DNA of 64,000 nucleotides from Micropterix aruncella (lineage: Eukaryota > Arthropoda > Insecta > Lepidoptera > Micropterigidae), in NCBI GenBank assembly GCA_944548615.1, contig OX155973.1:545501-609500 (forward strand), written 5' to 3'. The notes beneath the pieces were generated by a model, which searched no databases, was not told where the DNA came from, and worked only from the letters and a program-made list of their open reading frames with translations. Position 1 is the first letter of the stretch. Each line of letters starts with the position of its first letter. Below, one piece after another: positions 10,495 to 20,994 of the stretch. The position numbers were made by a program, and so were the translations under genes.

Positions 10495-11153
10495 CGGTAA
10501 GTGTACCGTCCTTGATCCAAGGCCACCTTGCAGCCAGCTAGAATATGTGTAGCTGTGCAAGGGGTGTTGCTACAAAGGGGACATGAATTATCCTCGGCAT
10601 AGCTCCAACGAGCGAGGTTACTGGGGTCTGGAAGTGTATGCTGAAAGGCATTTAAATAAAATTTCAGCATCTCTGGCGTCCAGTCATACAACATTACTTT
10701 CCAGTGCATTGGAGGAGGAATGCAAAAGTCTCCAATTGTTGTCCAATCATTCTGGCATTGAAGGCCAATAGCATGAGCCATACTTTTGCTGTCGTAATCT
10801 CCCCGCAAGAGAGACTTCTTCAAGTCCACATCGCTCATGGTTGTACTGCCATACCCCAGACCAGTGCCATTCTGGCTGATTCCAGCAAGGAACTTTTTGT
10901 GGAAGTCTACGCGGGCTTGTAAATCATTTGACTCACTACGGCCACTTATTGCGTGCTTTGATATTGCCAGATCCTTGGAATTACTTAGAATTGAATTTTT
11001 GCTTATTCTGGAGTTGGGGTAGAGCAGAGAGGGCAGTTTTAAAGCTAACCCAAAATTGTGTTTGAACCTGAAGAGAGTGAAAAAGTCAGCTGGTTTGGCT
11101 AAGGACAACCAGGATTTTAAACTAGCTGTCACCAGTGCATCCAGACGAGACAT

Positions 11154-11788
11154 ATTGAGATGTCAACCACAACGGGCGAACCCGTCACCGCAGGACGTTT
11201 TAACGATTCATCGTTCTATCGACCGTGCAGTGAGCGTAGAAGACTTTGGACATTACAAATCCGACGTCTAGCTACGCCACAACCCGCAAGAGACCAACGC
11301 CTTTACCGCGAGATAGCCAGTAATGTTACCTGGCGGGCCGACACTCGCGCCCTTGCTTCCAATTGTGACCAGATTTCTCCGGTCTCTCGATTGGTTCCGA
11401 TTTCGAGGTCGCTTGCGCGGTCCTCTCCCTTATGAAGCGGTGAAACGGTGTGCACCGAATCTATCGCGGACCAAGGCGTCCTTTGCCCGACTCTGAACCG
11501 GGATCGCCGTAAGGTAGGCAACCACCCCCGCTCTATAGGAAACAATACAGTTTCCAGACTCCCCCGACTGTTAGTCGGAGAGCACAATCGATTGGCTTGC
11601 GCCGCTCGGTGCGCAGACCGTCCAGGAGCACCAGAGGTTTGATTCCCAGGGGAGACTGGTTGACCCAGCGTCCTACCCAGGTTCGCACCCCATGCTTGGA
11701 GGCCATCGGATGGGTGTTGACCCGTGAGTGTGACCGACCCTGAACACATGGGTCATCGTGGCCACCTCATCATGGGCCCGTTAGCTCC
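11154..11788 (-). repeat. GCR repeat, first of a tandem pair
   Basis: Reverse-oriented copy between two copies of catccagacgagacat (11138-11153 and 11789-11804). The 3' end on the minus strand is gttgacatctcaat. The 5' end is ggagctaacgggcccatgatg. It interrupts the LINE frame at SRLD. Confidence 0.85.
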
Positions 11789-11804
11789 CATCCAGACGAG
11801 ACAT

Positions 11805-12467
11805 CTTGCGGTGTCAACTACAACGGGCGAGCCCGTCACCACAGGACGTTTTAACGATTAGTCGTTCTATCGCCCTGCAGTGAACGTAGAGACTTTGGAC
11901 AGTACATTCTACGTCCAGCTACGTCACAACCCGTGAGAGTCCAACGCCTTACCGCGAGTAAGCCAGGAGTAAACCCGGCGGGCTCGAGAACTCGCGCCCT
12001 CACTTCCAATTGTGACCAGATTTCTCCGGTCTCTCGATTGGTTCCGAGTTCGAGGTCGCTTGCGCGGTCCTCTCCCTTATGAAGCGGTGAAACGGAGTGC
12101 ACCGAATCTTCGCGGACCAAGGCGTCCTTTGCCCGCCTCTTACCCGGGATCGGATGGCCAATGGTCAATTCCAGAGCAGTCGCCATAAGGTACGCAACCA
12201 CCCCCGCTCTATAGGAAACAATACAGTTCCCAGACTCCCCCGACTGTTAGTCGGAAAGTACAACCGATTGGAGCAAACCCCGCACGGTGCGCAGACCGTC
12301 CAGGGGCGCCAGAGGTTTGATTCCCAGGGGAGACTGGTTGACCCAGTGTCCTACCCAGGCCTCGCACCCCATGCGAGGAGGCCGTCGGATGGGTGTTGAC
12401 CCGTGAGTGTGACCGACCCTGTACACATGGGTCATCGTGGCCAACTCATCATGGGCCCGTTAGCCCC
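11805..12467 (-). repeat. GCR repeat, second of a tandem pair
   Basis: Reverse-oriented copy between the middle copy of catccagacgagacat (11789-11804) and a third copy, catccagacgagaca (12468-12482). Its 3' end is gttgacaccgcaag, different from its neighbour. So the pair does not look like a simple duplication of one copy. Confidence 0.85.
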
Positions 12468-12885
12468 CATCCAGACGAGACAGTTGGGTTTTGGTGAAAT
12501 CGTAAATAAGAAAGGGCCCTGACAAATGTGAAGTTAGATAATTGTCATAGATCCAAGCCTTACAAGGGCCAGAAATTAGCAAATCATCTATCTTTGCCAG
12601 GCAACTACTGAAGTGTTCTATAACATGATCGCCAGAGAGGTCTTTTCTCTGATAGGTGATTTTCCTGCCAAGGAATTTGAAATGGTTATTTGGGTCTAAA
12701 GGAGATAATAGAGCCCTTATAGACCAATTTGGGATCATTGGACGTAAATGTTGCAGAATAGCTTCACTTTCTGTAATAGCAGGGAAAGCTGTTTAAGGCT
12801 TCTGGTGATAAAAGTTGAGTCGTCAGCAAAAGCAAGGCACGACGAGGTGTATTGGCCATCGTGTGTATTTGTAACGGTAACCCCA

Positions 12886-13612
12886 ATTTGTCTCCGACAG
12901 TGCCTCCGTGCTACAAGGGCTAGCAAAAAATACTATAACCTCTGTCCTTGTACTGGAATGCCACAATGCGCTTCAATCCATTGCAAGGTCAAATAGAGTG
13001 ACCCTGCAATGGATTAAAGGGCACAGCGACTCACTGGGCAACGACGCTGCAGACGAACTGGCCAAAAGGGGATCAAAGGAAATAGTATATGGACCGGAAC
13101 CCTTGATGTCCATACCCCAGGCCCAAATAAAAACATGGCTACATAGAAACACCGACGAAACCCACCTTAAAGAATGTAAAAAAAACACAGGATGCAGGCA
13201 AACAAAGAACGTGGTTCCGGAAGGGCCTAAAAAACTTGCCCGCAACCTCACCAGATTAAAAAGGGACAAAATCCGTAAAGTCATAGGTACTATGACAGGC
13301 CAGTCCCCTAAACAAATGCCTGTTTACCATAAGTGTGACAGACAGCTTTCTATGCAGAGGATGCATGGAGGAAGAAGAAACGCCACAGCATGTGCTCATG
13401 GAATGCAGGAGTGTGGCAGAGCAACGGGCAAGAATACTACAATCTCCAGCATCTGTCCCGGAGGCATGTAGCAACCTAAATAGGCTGCTAACCTTCTGGG
13501 ACAGCTTGGGTTGGCTGGAGTAACATAAATAGAAACATGAGCCACGCACAACGGCCCAATCAAGAGGCCAAGTGCGGGAAATAGCCCAGGAAAACTAACT
13601 AACTAACTAACT
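12886..13612 (+). mobile_element. LINE 3' end with RNase H domain and (AACT)n tail
   Basis: 5'-truncated non-LTR retrotransposon. The RNase H end is clear: VSDSASVLQGLAKNTI, then TLQWIKGHSDSLGNDAADEL, with the expected His and Asp. It continues through IPQAQIKTWLHRNTDETHL to a CCHC cluster (LCRGCMEEEETPQHVLMEC). A frameshift near 13,300 splits the C-terminus into another frame that stops at 13,523. The 3' UTR ends in aactaactaactaac. The 5' junction falls in the RT region of the RLE LINE. RNase H plus a CCHC end fits the R1/I group of clades. Confidence 0.8.
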
Positions 13613-13654
13613 ATACAGGTCGACCTAATAAAAGCAAGTTAAAAAATCTAAAAC

Positions 13655-13800
13655 TTCAATTTCCACATCTCAAATTCTATGGCTTCGAAGGTGTAGTGAA
13701 TGGGTGGTAAAGTATACGCTCTCATGTGGCAAGACATCCGCCTTAAACTTAGTCCACCGCTCACCGCCCAGAAGTGAAATACAATAATATAGTACTGTCG
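13655..13800 (+). mobile_element. 3' UTR piece of the RLE LINE
   Basis: Matches the 3' UTR of the copy at about 3185-3320 (catctcaaattctatg, gaatgggtgg, catgtggcaagaca, gcccagaagtg). It leads directly into the 120-bp tandem units. The preceding bases (13615-13640) share caggtcgacctaataaaagc with the reverse strand at 17755-17776. Confidence 0.55.
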
Positions 13801-13808
13801 AACTGATC

Positions 13809-14168
13809 TGATGATGGAGTCGGAAGATATGAACTGGAACTTCACGATGGAACATCGTATCATAGCTGTGTTTAGACTTGTTAGAAAAGTCTTGGAATGA
13901 ACTTTGACCACGATTAAGTTTCAAGGTATGATGATGAAGCCGGAAGACAGGAACTGGCATTCCATGATGGAATATCGTATCATAGCCGTGTTTGGACTTG
14001 TTAGAAAGGTCTTGTAATGAACTTTGACCACGATTATGTTTCAAGGTCTGATGATGAAGCCGGAAGACAGGAACTGGCATTCCATGATGGAATATCGTAT
14101 CATAGCCGTGTTTGCACTTGTGAGAGAGGTCACGTAATTGACTTTAAACACGATCAGGTTTCAAGGTT
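13809..14168 (-). repeat. 120-bp tandem repeat, three units
   Basis: Units start at tgatgatg, positions 13809, 13929 and 14049: exactly 120 bp apart, so a reading frame is kept. On the minus strand each unit codes about 40 residues including FRLHHQTLKHNRGQSS and SNKSKHGYDT, without a stop across the units. A second array of the same unit is at 17903-18120. No known protein is recognised. The open frame may only reflect the unit length being a multiple of three. Confidence 0.75.
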
Positions 14169-14289
14169 ATAACAAACGTATTATATATTGACTTGTAAAT
14201 ATTCAGTGTAAATAGAGTAAATATTTTTGGTTTTTACGTGCATTTATATAAGCGTGTTTTTAGTGTTTTTTTTTTAAACTATTAATTTA

Positions 14290-15323
14290 TTTCCTAGGAA
14301 GGAGTTAATTATTTTCCTGGAGAGAATAAGATCTTTAAAAAGATGAAACAGAGATTTGAATGGCAGGTCACCAGCGTCAACTTCCACCGCGTGAAGGAGA
14401 ATAGTGAAGTTGATCCGGGTGACAGCATTTGCGAGATTTAGTTTGTACTTATGGTCATTTGGGATAGTTGATTTTCACATAGCAGTTAATTCTACAATAA
14501 TCTTCCGAGATAGGGAGTAAAGAGTTATATCTGGATGGAGGTCTGCACATCCGAGACTTTCAGAGAATTGATACTGATTAGAGACCAAATCGACGTCCGG
14601 AATCCAATCTGAAGCTTTATCGATTATTACGACACGGTCGCGGTTCCATACCTATATCGTATTATCTCTTTAACTATTTATGCAGTAAAAATGAAAAGTC
14701 TTTTGTTTTAAACGCTTGAGACGATAGATTTACTTATTTTGACCAATAAACATGACCTAATGATTTAAATTATTTTTTTATATAAAATACTACTTTTTGT
14801 GACTTAAATATAAAAGTTAGACATATGCTGTTGCTGACTTTTGTAGGCATTATCAAGCTCTACAACTTTTCTCTAGAACTTAATCATATATCTCTCGTCG
14901 TTAAGGCAGCGTTAGTTAGAAACGTTTTCGTTCGACCGCTTACTCTCCGACTTACTTTGCAAATCCGACTACCACGAAAAAGTCTTTTTATTTCTCGGAT
15001 TAATATATAGTCTATGATACTCACAAATAACGTGGCTTTCTATTGGTAAAAGAATTTTCAAAATCGGTTCTGTAGATCCAGAGATTACTTCCTACAACAC
15101 ACACTTTACCTCTTTATTATATTAGTATAGATTGAGAAAGGTTTTTCAGGTGTAATGCTTTTTTCCTTTAGAGCCATCCCACACAAATTGTTTTGGGGGC
15201 TTGGAGGGTAATTACAAGCCACTGATGAAGGGGGGGAGGGGCTCACGAATAATAGTAAGGCCTTTGTCTTGGCAGTAAGTGTACCGTCCTTGATATAAGG
15301 CCGTCCTGCAGCCAGCTATAATA
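14290..15323 (-). mobile_element. RLE LINE fragment interrupted by a Helitron
   Basis: Minus-strand RLE LINE 3' part: RLE region and 3' UTR at 14290-14626, continuing at 15132-15323 after a Helitron. The copy goes on beyond the mariner at 18263-18577 and beyond a GCR at 19298-19385. Matching words are gaagctttatcgattat, then tgagaaaggttttt, then gcagccagctata, then tctagctgtgcaagg. All frames are broken. Confidence 0.7.
14627..15131 (-). mobile_element. Non-autonomous Helitron
   Basis: On the minus strand it starts TCTATACTAATATA, the same 5' end as the Helitrons at 42788 and 45778, and it shares their body (words such as tcgttaaggcagcg and gtggctttctattgg in reverse). It splits the LINE word cgattattgag between A and T with no target duplication, as Helitrons do. 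The 3' end gtgtcgtaa is decayed relative to the usual CTRR. Confidence 0.7.
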
Positions 15324-15345
15324 CGAGGGTATACCCAAAAGTACA

Positions 15346-16672
15346 ACTTGGGTTGTCGACTACAACGGGCGAGCCCGTCACCTCAGGAAGTTTTAACGAT
15401 TAGTCGTTCTATCTCCCTGGAGTGAACGTAGAAGACTTGGGACAAGACAGTCCACCATCTAGCTTTCGTCACAAGCCCGTAAGAGGCCAACGCCTTAACC
15501 GCGAGATAGCCAGGAATGTTACCTGGCGGGCCGACACTCGCGCCCTTACTTCCAATTGTGACCAGATTACTCCGGTCTCTCGATTGGTTCCGAGTTCGAG
15601 GTCGCTTGCGCGGTCCTCTCCCTTACGAAGCGGTGAAACGGTGTATACCGAATCTATCGCGGACCACAGCGTCCTTTGCCCGGCTGTTCACCCAGGATCG
15701 GATGGCCGATGGTCGTTTCAAGACCAGTCGCCGTAAGGTCCGCAACCACGCCCGCTCTATAGGAAACAGTACTGCTTCCAGACTCCCCCGACTGTTAGTG
15801 TTTTGGGAGCTAATGGGCCCTTGCTGAGTTGGCCACGAAGACCCATTCTGTTTCAGGGTCGGTCACACTCACGGGTCAACACCCATCCGATGGCCTCCAC
15901 GCATGGGGTGCGAGCCTGGGTAGGACACTGGGTCAACCAGTCTCCCCTGGGAACAATCCTCTGGCGCTCCTGGACGGTCTGCGCACCGAGCGGCGCAAGC
16001 CAATCGATTGTGCTCTCCGACTAACAATCGGGGGAGTCTGGGAACTGTATTGTTTCCTATAGAGCGGGGGCAGTTGTCTACCTTACGGCGACTGCTCTTG
16101 AAATGACCATTGGCCATCCGATCCCGGTTCAGAGTCGGGCAAAGGACGCCTTGGTCCACGACAGATTCGGTGCACTCCGTTTCACCGCTTCGTAAGCGAC
16201 CTCGAACTCGGAACCAATCGAGAGACCGGAGAAATCTGGTCACAATTGGAAGTGAGGGCGCGAGTATCTCGAGCCCGCCGGGTTTATTCCTGGCTCACTC
16301 GCGGTAAGGCGTTGGACTCTCACGGGTTGTGACGTAGCTGGACGTAGAATGTACTGTCCAAAGTCTTCTACGTTCACTGCAGGGCGACAGAACGACTAAT
16401 CGTTAAAACGTCCTGTGGTGACGGGCTCGCCCGTTGTAGTTGACACCGCAAGATGTTAGTCAGAGTGCACAGTCGATTGGCTTACGCCGCACGGTGCGCA
16501 GACCGTCCAGGAGCGCCAGAAGTTTGATTCCCAGGGAAAACTGACCAAGGCCAGAGTCCTACCCAGGTTCGCACCTCATGCGTGGATGCCGTCGGATGGG
16601 TGTTGACCCGTGAGTGTGACCGACCCTGAACAGAATGGGTCTTCGTGGCCAACTCAGCAAGGGCCCATTAAC
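15346..16672 (-). repeat. GCR repeat, outer copy of a nest, 13-bp target duplication
   Basis: Reverse-oriented GCR flanked by acccaaaagtaca (15333-15345 and 16673-16685). Its target is the mariner's own terminal repeat. The 3' end is gtcgacaacccaagtt. The copy is split at tgttagt by a second, opposite GCR copy (15800-16453). A plus-strand frame of 104 codons (15516-15827) resembles that in the copies at 6243 and 22611. Confidence 0.85.
15800..16453 (+). repeat. GCR repeat, inner copy inserted in another GCR
   Basis: Forward-oriented copy starting gttttgggagctaatgggc and ending gttgacaccgcaaga. The flanks tgttagt (15793-15799 and 16454-16460) are a 7-bp duplication of the outer copy. It shows that GCR copies insert into each other. 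Confidence 0.85.
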
Positions 16673-16843
16673 ACCCAAAAGTACAGAGACTGTTGTTGCA
16701 GGTCCGCCTCCAAGTTGGAGTGGGAGAACACAAGGCCATTCCTACTTAGTATAGGTCCTTGTGAGTCCAGCCCCTTCGCTGTGAATGCACTAGGAGGGCC
16801 GCAGTGTTTTTTTCAAGCCTTGATTTTTAACTTCTGTTAAATC

Positions 16844-17490
16844 GTGCGACTTTTCACACGTGGAGTGTGTTTGAGGTTTTGCTTTCTGTTGAAGAAAACT
16901 GCTGCACCTGCTTATAAAATGCTTAGAGAAGCCTATAAGGATGACGTAATGGGTCGCACACGGGCTTATGAGTGGTATAGTCGCTTCAAAAGGGGTCAAA
17001 TGAGTGTGGAAGGCAAACCTCGAGCTGGTCGCCCTTCAACGACCAATCTAGAAAAAAAATACAAATCTACACAAAAAAATTATGAAGACCGCAAAATCAC
17101 TAAGGCGGCATTTCCAGAAGCCACAGGTATCTCTTGGAGTGTCTTTCAGCGGATTTTGATTGACGATTTGGGGATGAGACACTTTGCGGCAAAGTTTTTC
17201 CCACACAGCTTTGACTCTTCGTCGATATTTGGCTTCTCATCGATGAACTGTCGTTCACCACGCACCTTTTTCAGCCGACCTGGGTTCCCTTCGACTTCTT
17301 TCTGTGCCGTGAATGAAAAGGGACCTCAAAGGGAAGAGATTTGAAGATGTAGAGGAGGTGAAAGCAACTTCGTAGGCGGCACTAGAGGACATCTCAATCA
17401 GAGAGTTCCAAAGATGTTTCGACCAATGGAAACACAGATTGTAAAAATGTGTTGCTTCAAATAGAGAATACGTTAAAGAAGATTAACTTA
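16844..17490 (+). pseudogene. mariner transposase remnant
   Basis: The frame from 16844 reads FCFLLKKTAAPAYKMLREAY, then VMGRTRAYEWYSRFKRGQMS and GKPRAGRPST: the N-terminal helix-turn-helix region of mariner transposases. After DDLGMRHFAAKF the similarity stops. The following stretch skips the catalytic D,D(34)D core, and a short C-terminal piece (KRFEDVEEVKATS, then FQRCFDQWKHRL) follows near 17,320-17,440. The internal deletion and stops mean it cannot transpose itself. Confidence 0.75.
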
Positions 17491-17491
17491 T

Positions 17492-17751
17492 TTAACCCTT
17501 CAGGCCTCGGCCCTTCAGCCGATTGACAAGTTGATGTCCCAAAAAATTTTTGTAAAAATTAGTAAAAAGATTGAATTATGACACTGTCTCACCAAAACAT
17601 TAATTACTGCCAAACCACTGTACCCATAATTAAAATAAAACATATTAACATAATAAAATAAAACAAATAAAGTTAAAATTAAATTAAAACGGGGCCATCA
17701 CGCTGAATCGTGTTGTGGCCGGTATCGGCCGATTGGGGTTCTAGGGGTTAA
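17492..17751 (+). mobile_element. piggyBac-like MITE (TTAA target), copy 2
   Basis: About 250 bp between TTAA at 17492-17495 and TTAA at 17748-17751. Inner ends are CCCTTCAGGCCTCGG and CCAATCGGCCG...; the middle is AT-rich. Closely similar to 4621-4870. No coding capacity. Confidence 0.7.
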
Positions 17752-17902
17752 ATCGCTTTTATTAGGTCGACCTGTATGTAACTATGTAATGGAATCTAAG
17801 GTAACTATTTTAACCATCTTCCAAGGATCGTAGCGTCATGAAAATTGGCAGCTGCATGTAGTTCTGATGACAATACAATAATATGGTACTGTCAAACTGA
17901 TC

Positions 17903-18120
17903 TGATGATGGAGTCGGAAGATATGAACTGGAACTTCATGATGGAACGTCGTATCATAGCTGTGTTTGGACTTGTTAGAAAAGTCTTGGAATGAACTTTG
18001 ACCACGATTAGGTTTCAAGGTCTGATGATGAACCCGGAAGATAGGTAATGGCATTCCATGATGGAATATCGTATCATAGCCGTGTTTGGACTTGTTAGCA
18101 AGGTCGTAGAGACAACTTGA
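17903..18120 (-). repeat. 120-bp tandem repeat, two units
   Basis: Units start at 17903 and 18023. Same unit as the array at 13809-14168, with a minus-strand open frame. The second unit is cut near 18,110 where the mariner's AT-rich 3' part begins. Confidence 0.65.
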
Positions 18121-18262
18121 ACGATCCATAATTTAATTTTTGTTTTTTACGTGCATTTATAAAAGAGTGTTTTTAGTGTTTTTTTAAACTATTCATTTAT
18201 TATTGTTTGTAAATAAAATTTGCTTTAATAAATAAATCCCGTTACTTTTGGGTTCCCCCTCG

Positions 18263-18577
18263 TATGTCTAGCTGTGCAAGGGGTATTGCTACAAAGGGGT
18301 CATGAACTCTCCTCTAAATAGCTCCAATGAGCGAGGTTACTGGGTTTGTAATTGTGTACTAGAAGGCATTAAAATAAAAAAATAGCATCTCTGACGTCCA
18401 GTCATACAACGTTATCTTCCAGCGCATTGGAGAAGGCATATAAAGTGTTTTTGTCCAGTCCCCAAGTGGTGTGCAGCCATTCTGGCATTGAAGGCCGACA
18501 GCATCAGCCAAACTGTTGCTGTCGTAGTTTCCTCGCAAGAGAGATTTCTTCAGGTGCATATCAACCATGGTTGTACT
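18263..18577 (-). mobile_element. RLE LINE fragment (continuation)
   Basis: Continues the LINE copy of 14290-15323 after the mariner, through the finger region and the words matching DLKKSLLRGNYDS. It is cut at tgtact by the GCR copy 18578-19297. The rest resumes at 19298-19385. Confidence 0.65.
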
Positions 18578-19297
18578 TTGGGAGCTAACGGGCCCATGAT
18601 GAGTTGGCCACGATGACCCATGTGTTTCAGGGCCGGTCACACTCACGGGTCAACACCCATCCGACGGCCTCCACGCACAGGGTGCGAACCTGGGTAGGAC
18701 TCTGGAAACAGTTTCCCCTGGGAATCAAACCTCTGGCGCTCCTTGACGGTCTGCGCACCGTGCGGCGCAAGCCAATCGATTGTGCACTCCGACTAACAGT
18801 CGGGGCAGTCTGGAAACTGTATTGTTTCCTATAGAGCGGGGGTGGTTGCGTACCTTACGGCAGTCTGGAAACTGTATTGTTTCCTATAGAGCGGGGGTGG
18901 TTGCGTACCTTACGGCGACTGCTCTTGAAATGACCATTGGCCATCCGATCCCGGTTCAGAGCCGGGCAAAGGACGCCTTGGTCCGCGATAGATTCGGTGT
19001 ACACCGTTTCACCGCTTCGTAAGGGAGAGGACCGCGCAAGCGACCTCGAACTCGGAACCAATCGAGAGACCGGAGAAATCTGGTCACAATTGGAAGTAAG
19101 GGCGCGAGTATCTTGAGCCGCCGGGTTTATTCCTGGCTAACTCGCGGTAAGGCGTTGGACTCTTACGGGTTGTGGCGTAGCTAGACGTCGGATTGTTATG
19201 TCCAAAGTCTTCTACGCTCACTGCAGCTCGATAGAACGACTAATCGTTTAAACGTCCTGTGGTGACGGGTTCGCCCGTTGTAGTTGACATCTCAATA
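18578..19297 (+). repeat. GCR repeat with internal 55-bp duplication
   Basis: Forward copy starting ttgggagctaacgggcccat and ending gttgacatctcaata. Flanked by tgtact (18572-18577 and 19298-19303). A 55-bp block (cagtctggaaactg... at 18806 and 18861) is duplicated in tandem, so this copy is longer than the others. Confidence 0.8.
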
Positions 19298-19389
19298 TGT
19301 ACTATACTCCAGAACAAAGCCATTCTGGCTGTTTTCAGCAAGAAACTTGTGTGGAAGCCTACGCGGGCTTGTATATCATTTGTACTCTA

Positions 19390-20530
19390 ATCAACAACAC
19401 ACATGGTGGGAAAAGCTTCCAAAGCTCTCGGTTTCGTATTGAGAGCATGCAAACCATTCTCCGACATTAATATGCTCTTCACTCTTTATAACGCCTACGT
19501 TCGAAGTATAGTGGAGTTTGCGTCAATATATGGTCACCGCAGTACAATGTACCCATTGACCGTATAGAGCGTATTCAGAAAACCTTCGTAAGGCACTTGT
19601 GTCATCGAACCCTCGCTGAATATACCTCATATTCTGACGGCTTGGCAAGGTTCGAAATGCTGAGTCTTCAGCAGCGACGTAAAGTGACTGATATGACGTT
19701 CTTCCACAATATACTTTCGCATCATATCGACAGCCCACAAATTCTAAGCAGAATAGCCTTAAATGTCCCATCGCGCCGAACTCGTCACCCAAGGGTATTC
19801 AATGTACCCAGACTCCATACGAATCAAGCAAGGAATTCAACTCTGCATCGAATTATCGAAGCCTACGATGAATCGTTTCAGGAACTAGACATATTCTCAA
19901 TGAGCAAAAACGAGTTTATCAGAGCGGTAATAGACCAGACCATAAAAGCTTGAACAGATACATTCCTGTGCAGAATCACACACTCATATTTACACAACTA
20001 TGACACATACACGTAGATGTACTTACACACACCCATTAAACACACATCACAATCACACATATAGGTAAACACACTCATCCTACTCTATCATACACACTCA
20101 CAAATCGAGAGAACATGATTATATAACAGAACTAGACATATTCTCAATGAGCAAAAACGAGTTTATCAGAGCGGTAATAGACCAGACCATAAAAGCTTGA
20201 ACAGATACATACCTGTGCAGAATCACATACTCTCATATATACACAACTATGACACATACACGTAGATATACTTACACACACCCATTAAACACACATCACA
20301 ATCACACATATAAACACACTCATCCTACTCTATCATACACACTCACAAATCGAGAGAACATGATTATATAACATAATATATAAATATTATTACACAACAC
20401 TACGCACACAAACTGTATATTATCAGGAGACTATTTTGGCCGTAATATTGTTATTATTATTTATTAACTTAAGACCCGAGCGCTGTTTTTCTCTTTTGTT
20501 GGAATAAAATAAAAATAAAATAAATAAATA
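19390..20530 (+). mobile_element. LINE RT C-terminal fragment with A-rich tail
   Basis: Jockey-like RT C-terminal region. It reads VGKASKALGFVLRACKPFSD, then ELARFEML-like words, then a 118-codon frame (19597-19953) ending IRAVIDQTIKA. A 247-bp block (start 19882, repeated at 20129) that contains the last codons and the CA-rich 3' UTR is duplicated in tandem. The 3' end is an AAATA-rich tail at about 20505-20530. Confidence 0.65.
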
Positions 20531-20674
20531 AACAAACCGTAATACCAGAATCCGTTCATAGAATATCGAGTCATGCTCGACGAAAGGAATTAGTGATTTT
20601 TTTCATAATAGATTGACTAAAATGACGAGGGTTCGTATTAATTACCTACATATTTTGTTTTTTTTTTAAATTAG

Positions 20675-20880
20675 CTAATGAGAACGGCGAACGGTCCTCA
20701 GATTGGGACGCGTCGCAGCACTCTCTGGTGACGCTGGGCCTGACGCGGCCGTCCCCCGGCTCCACCACGCTGGAAGACGTGCTGGACTCGCTGCTGGGGC
20801 TGCCGGCCTCGGCGCGCGCCCCCACGCCGCAGGCCAGCCCCCGAAGAGGTCAGAATCCCTACAACACTATTGCGTATAGG
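20675..20880 (+). CDS. Internal exon of AJM1-like MYND protein gene (exon C)
   Basis: Exon after a strong T-rich acceptor (ttttttttaaattag). Two leading bases join the last base of exon B to give Ala. The frame then reads NENGERSSDWDASQHSLVTL, TTLEDVLDSLLGLPASA, and ends PRRGQNPYNTIAYR at an agg|gtgagt donor in phase 0. A weaker in-exon GT at 20849 would leave phase 1, which does not fit the next exon, so the 20880 donor was chosen. The exon is about 70 percent GC in its middle, in contrast to the intron. No known domain; it is Ser/Pro/Leu-rich. Confidence 0.8.
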
Positions 20881-20994
20881 GTGAGTCCCAGTGAATTTGG
20901 TAACGAGGCGAAGGTAGCTTTTCCCCCAGTCGTCGGTCCGGTATCGCTCGAACTGGAGCGGCTTTCCCATAAAATGGTGAATCCAGCAGGAAGT

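Larger units (their letters stand above)
10495..12885 (-). mobile_element. RLE-type LINE, RT to CCHC finger, split by two GCR copies
   Basis: Minus-strand LINE. At 12735-12885 the RT active-site word CLAFADDSTF is visible, followed by the LSPLDPNNHFKFLGRKITYQ region (12460-12738). After the two GCR insertions come SRLDALVTASLKSWLSL and the CCHC finger CPLCSNTPCTATHILAGC (C-x2-C-x8-H-x4-C) near 10,560. A finger after RT followed by a PD-type nuclease segment is the layout of R2-like, RLE-bearing LINEs. The host reading resumes across the insertions with only the target word duplicated. Frameshifts near 12,730 show it is inactive. Confidence 0.75.
15324..18262 (+). mobile_element. mariner element with nested insertions, TA target duplication
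   Basis: Ends are inverted repeats: cgagggtatacccaaaagta at the left and, reversed, cgagggggaacccaaaagta at the right. Both are flanked by TA (15322-15323 and 18263-18264). Removing it restores the LINE word gctataatatgtctagctg, so the ends are firm. Inside are a nested pair of GCR copies (15346-16672), a transposase remnant (16880-17460), a TTAA MITE (17492-17751) and two 120-bp tandem units. The TIR start CGAGGG is usual for mariner. The transposase is broken. Confidence 0.8.

Noticed and set aside
11160..11750. GCR repeats as ribosomal RNA or tRNA gene fragments
   Set aside because: GC-rich and hairpin-forming, but I recognise no conserved rRNA segment, and no cloverleaf could be drawn.
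13809..14168. CRISPR-like array
   Set aside because: Units are 120 bp with no alternating spacers, and the DNA is eukaryotic.
20848..20850. Earlier donor for exon C (GT at 20849)
   Set aside because: It would end in phase 1 while exon D starts in phase 0; the gtgagt at 20881 is stronger and in phase.
20698..20970. Minus-strand 90-codon frame over exon C
   Set aside because: Arg/Gly-rich antisense shadow of a GC-rich exon.
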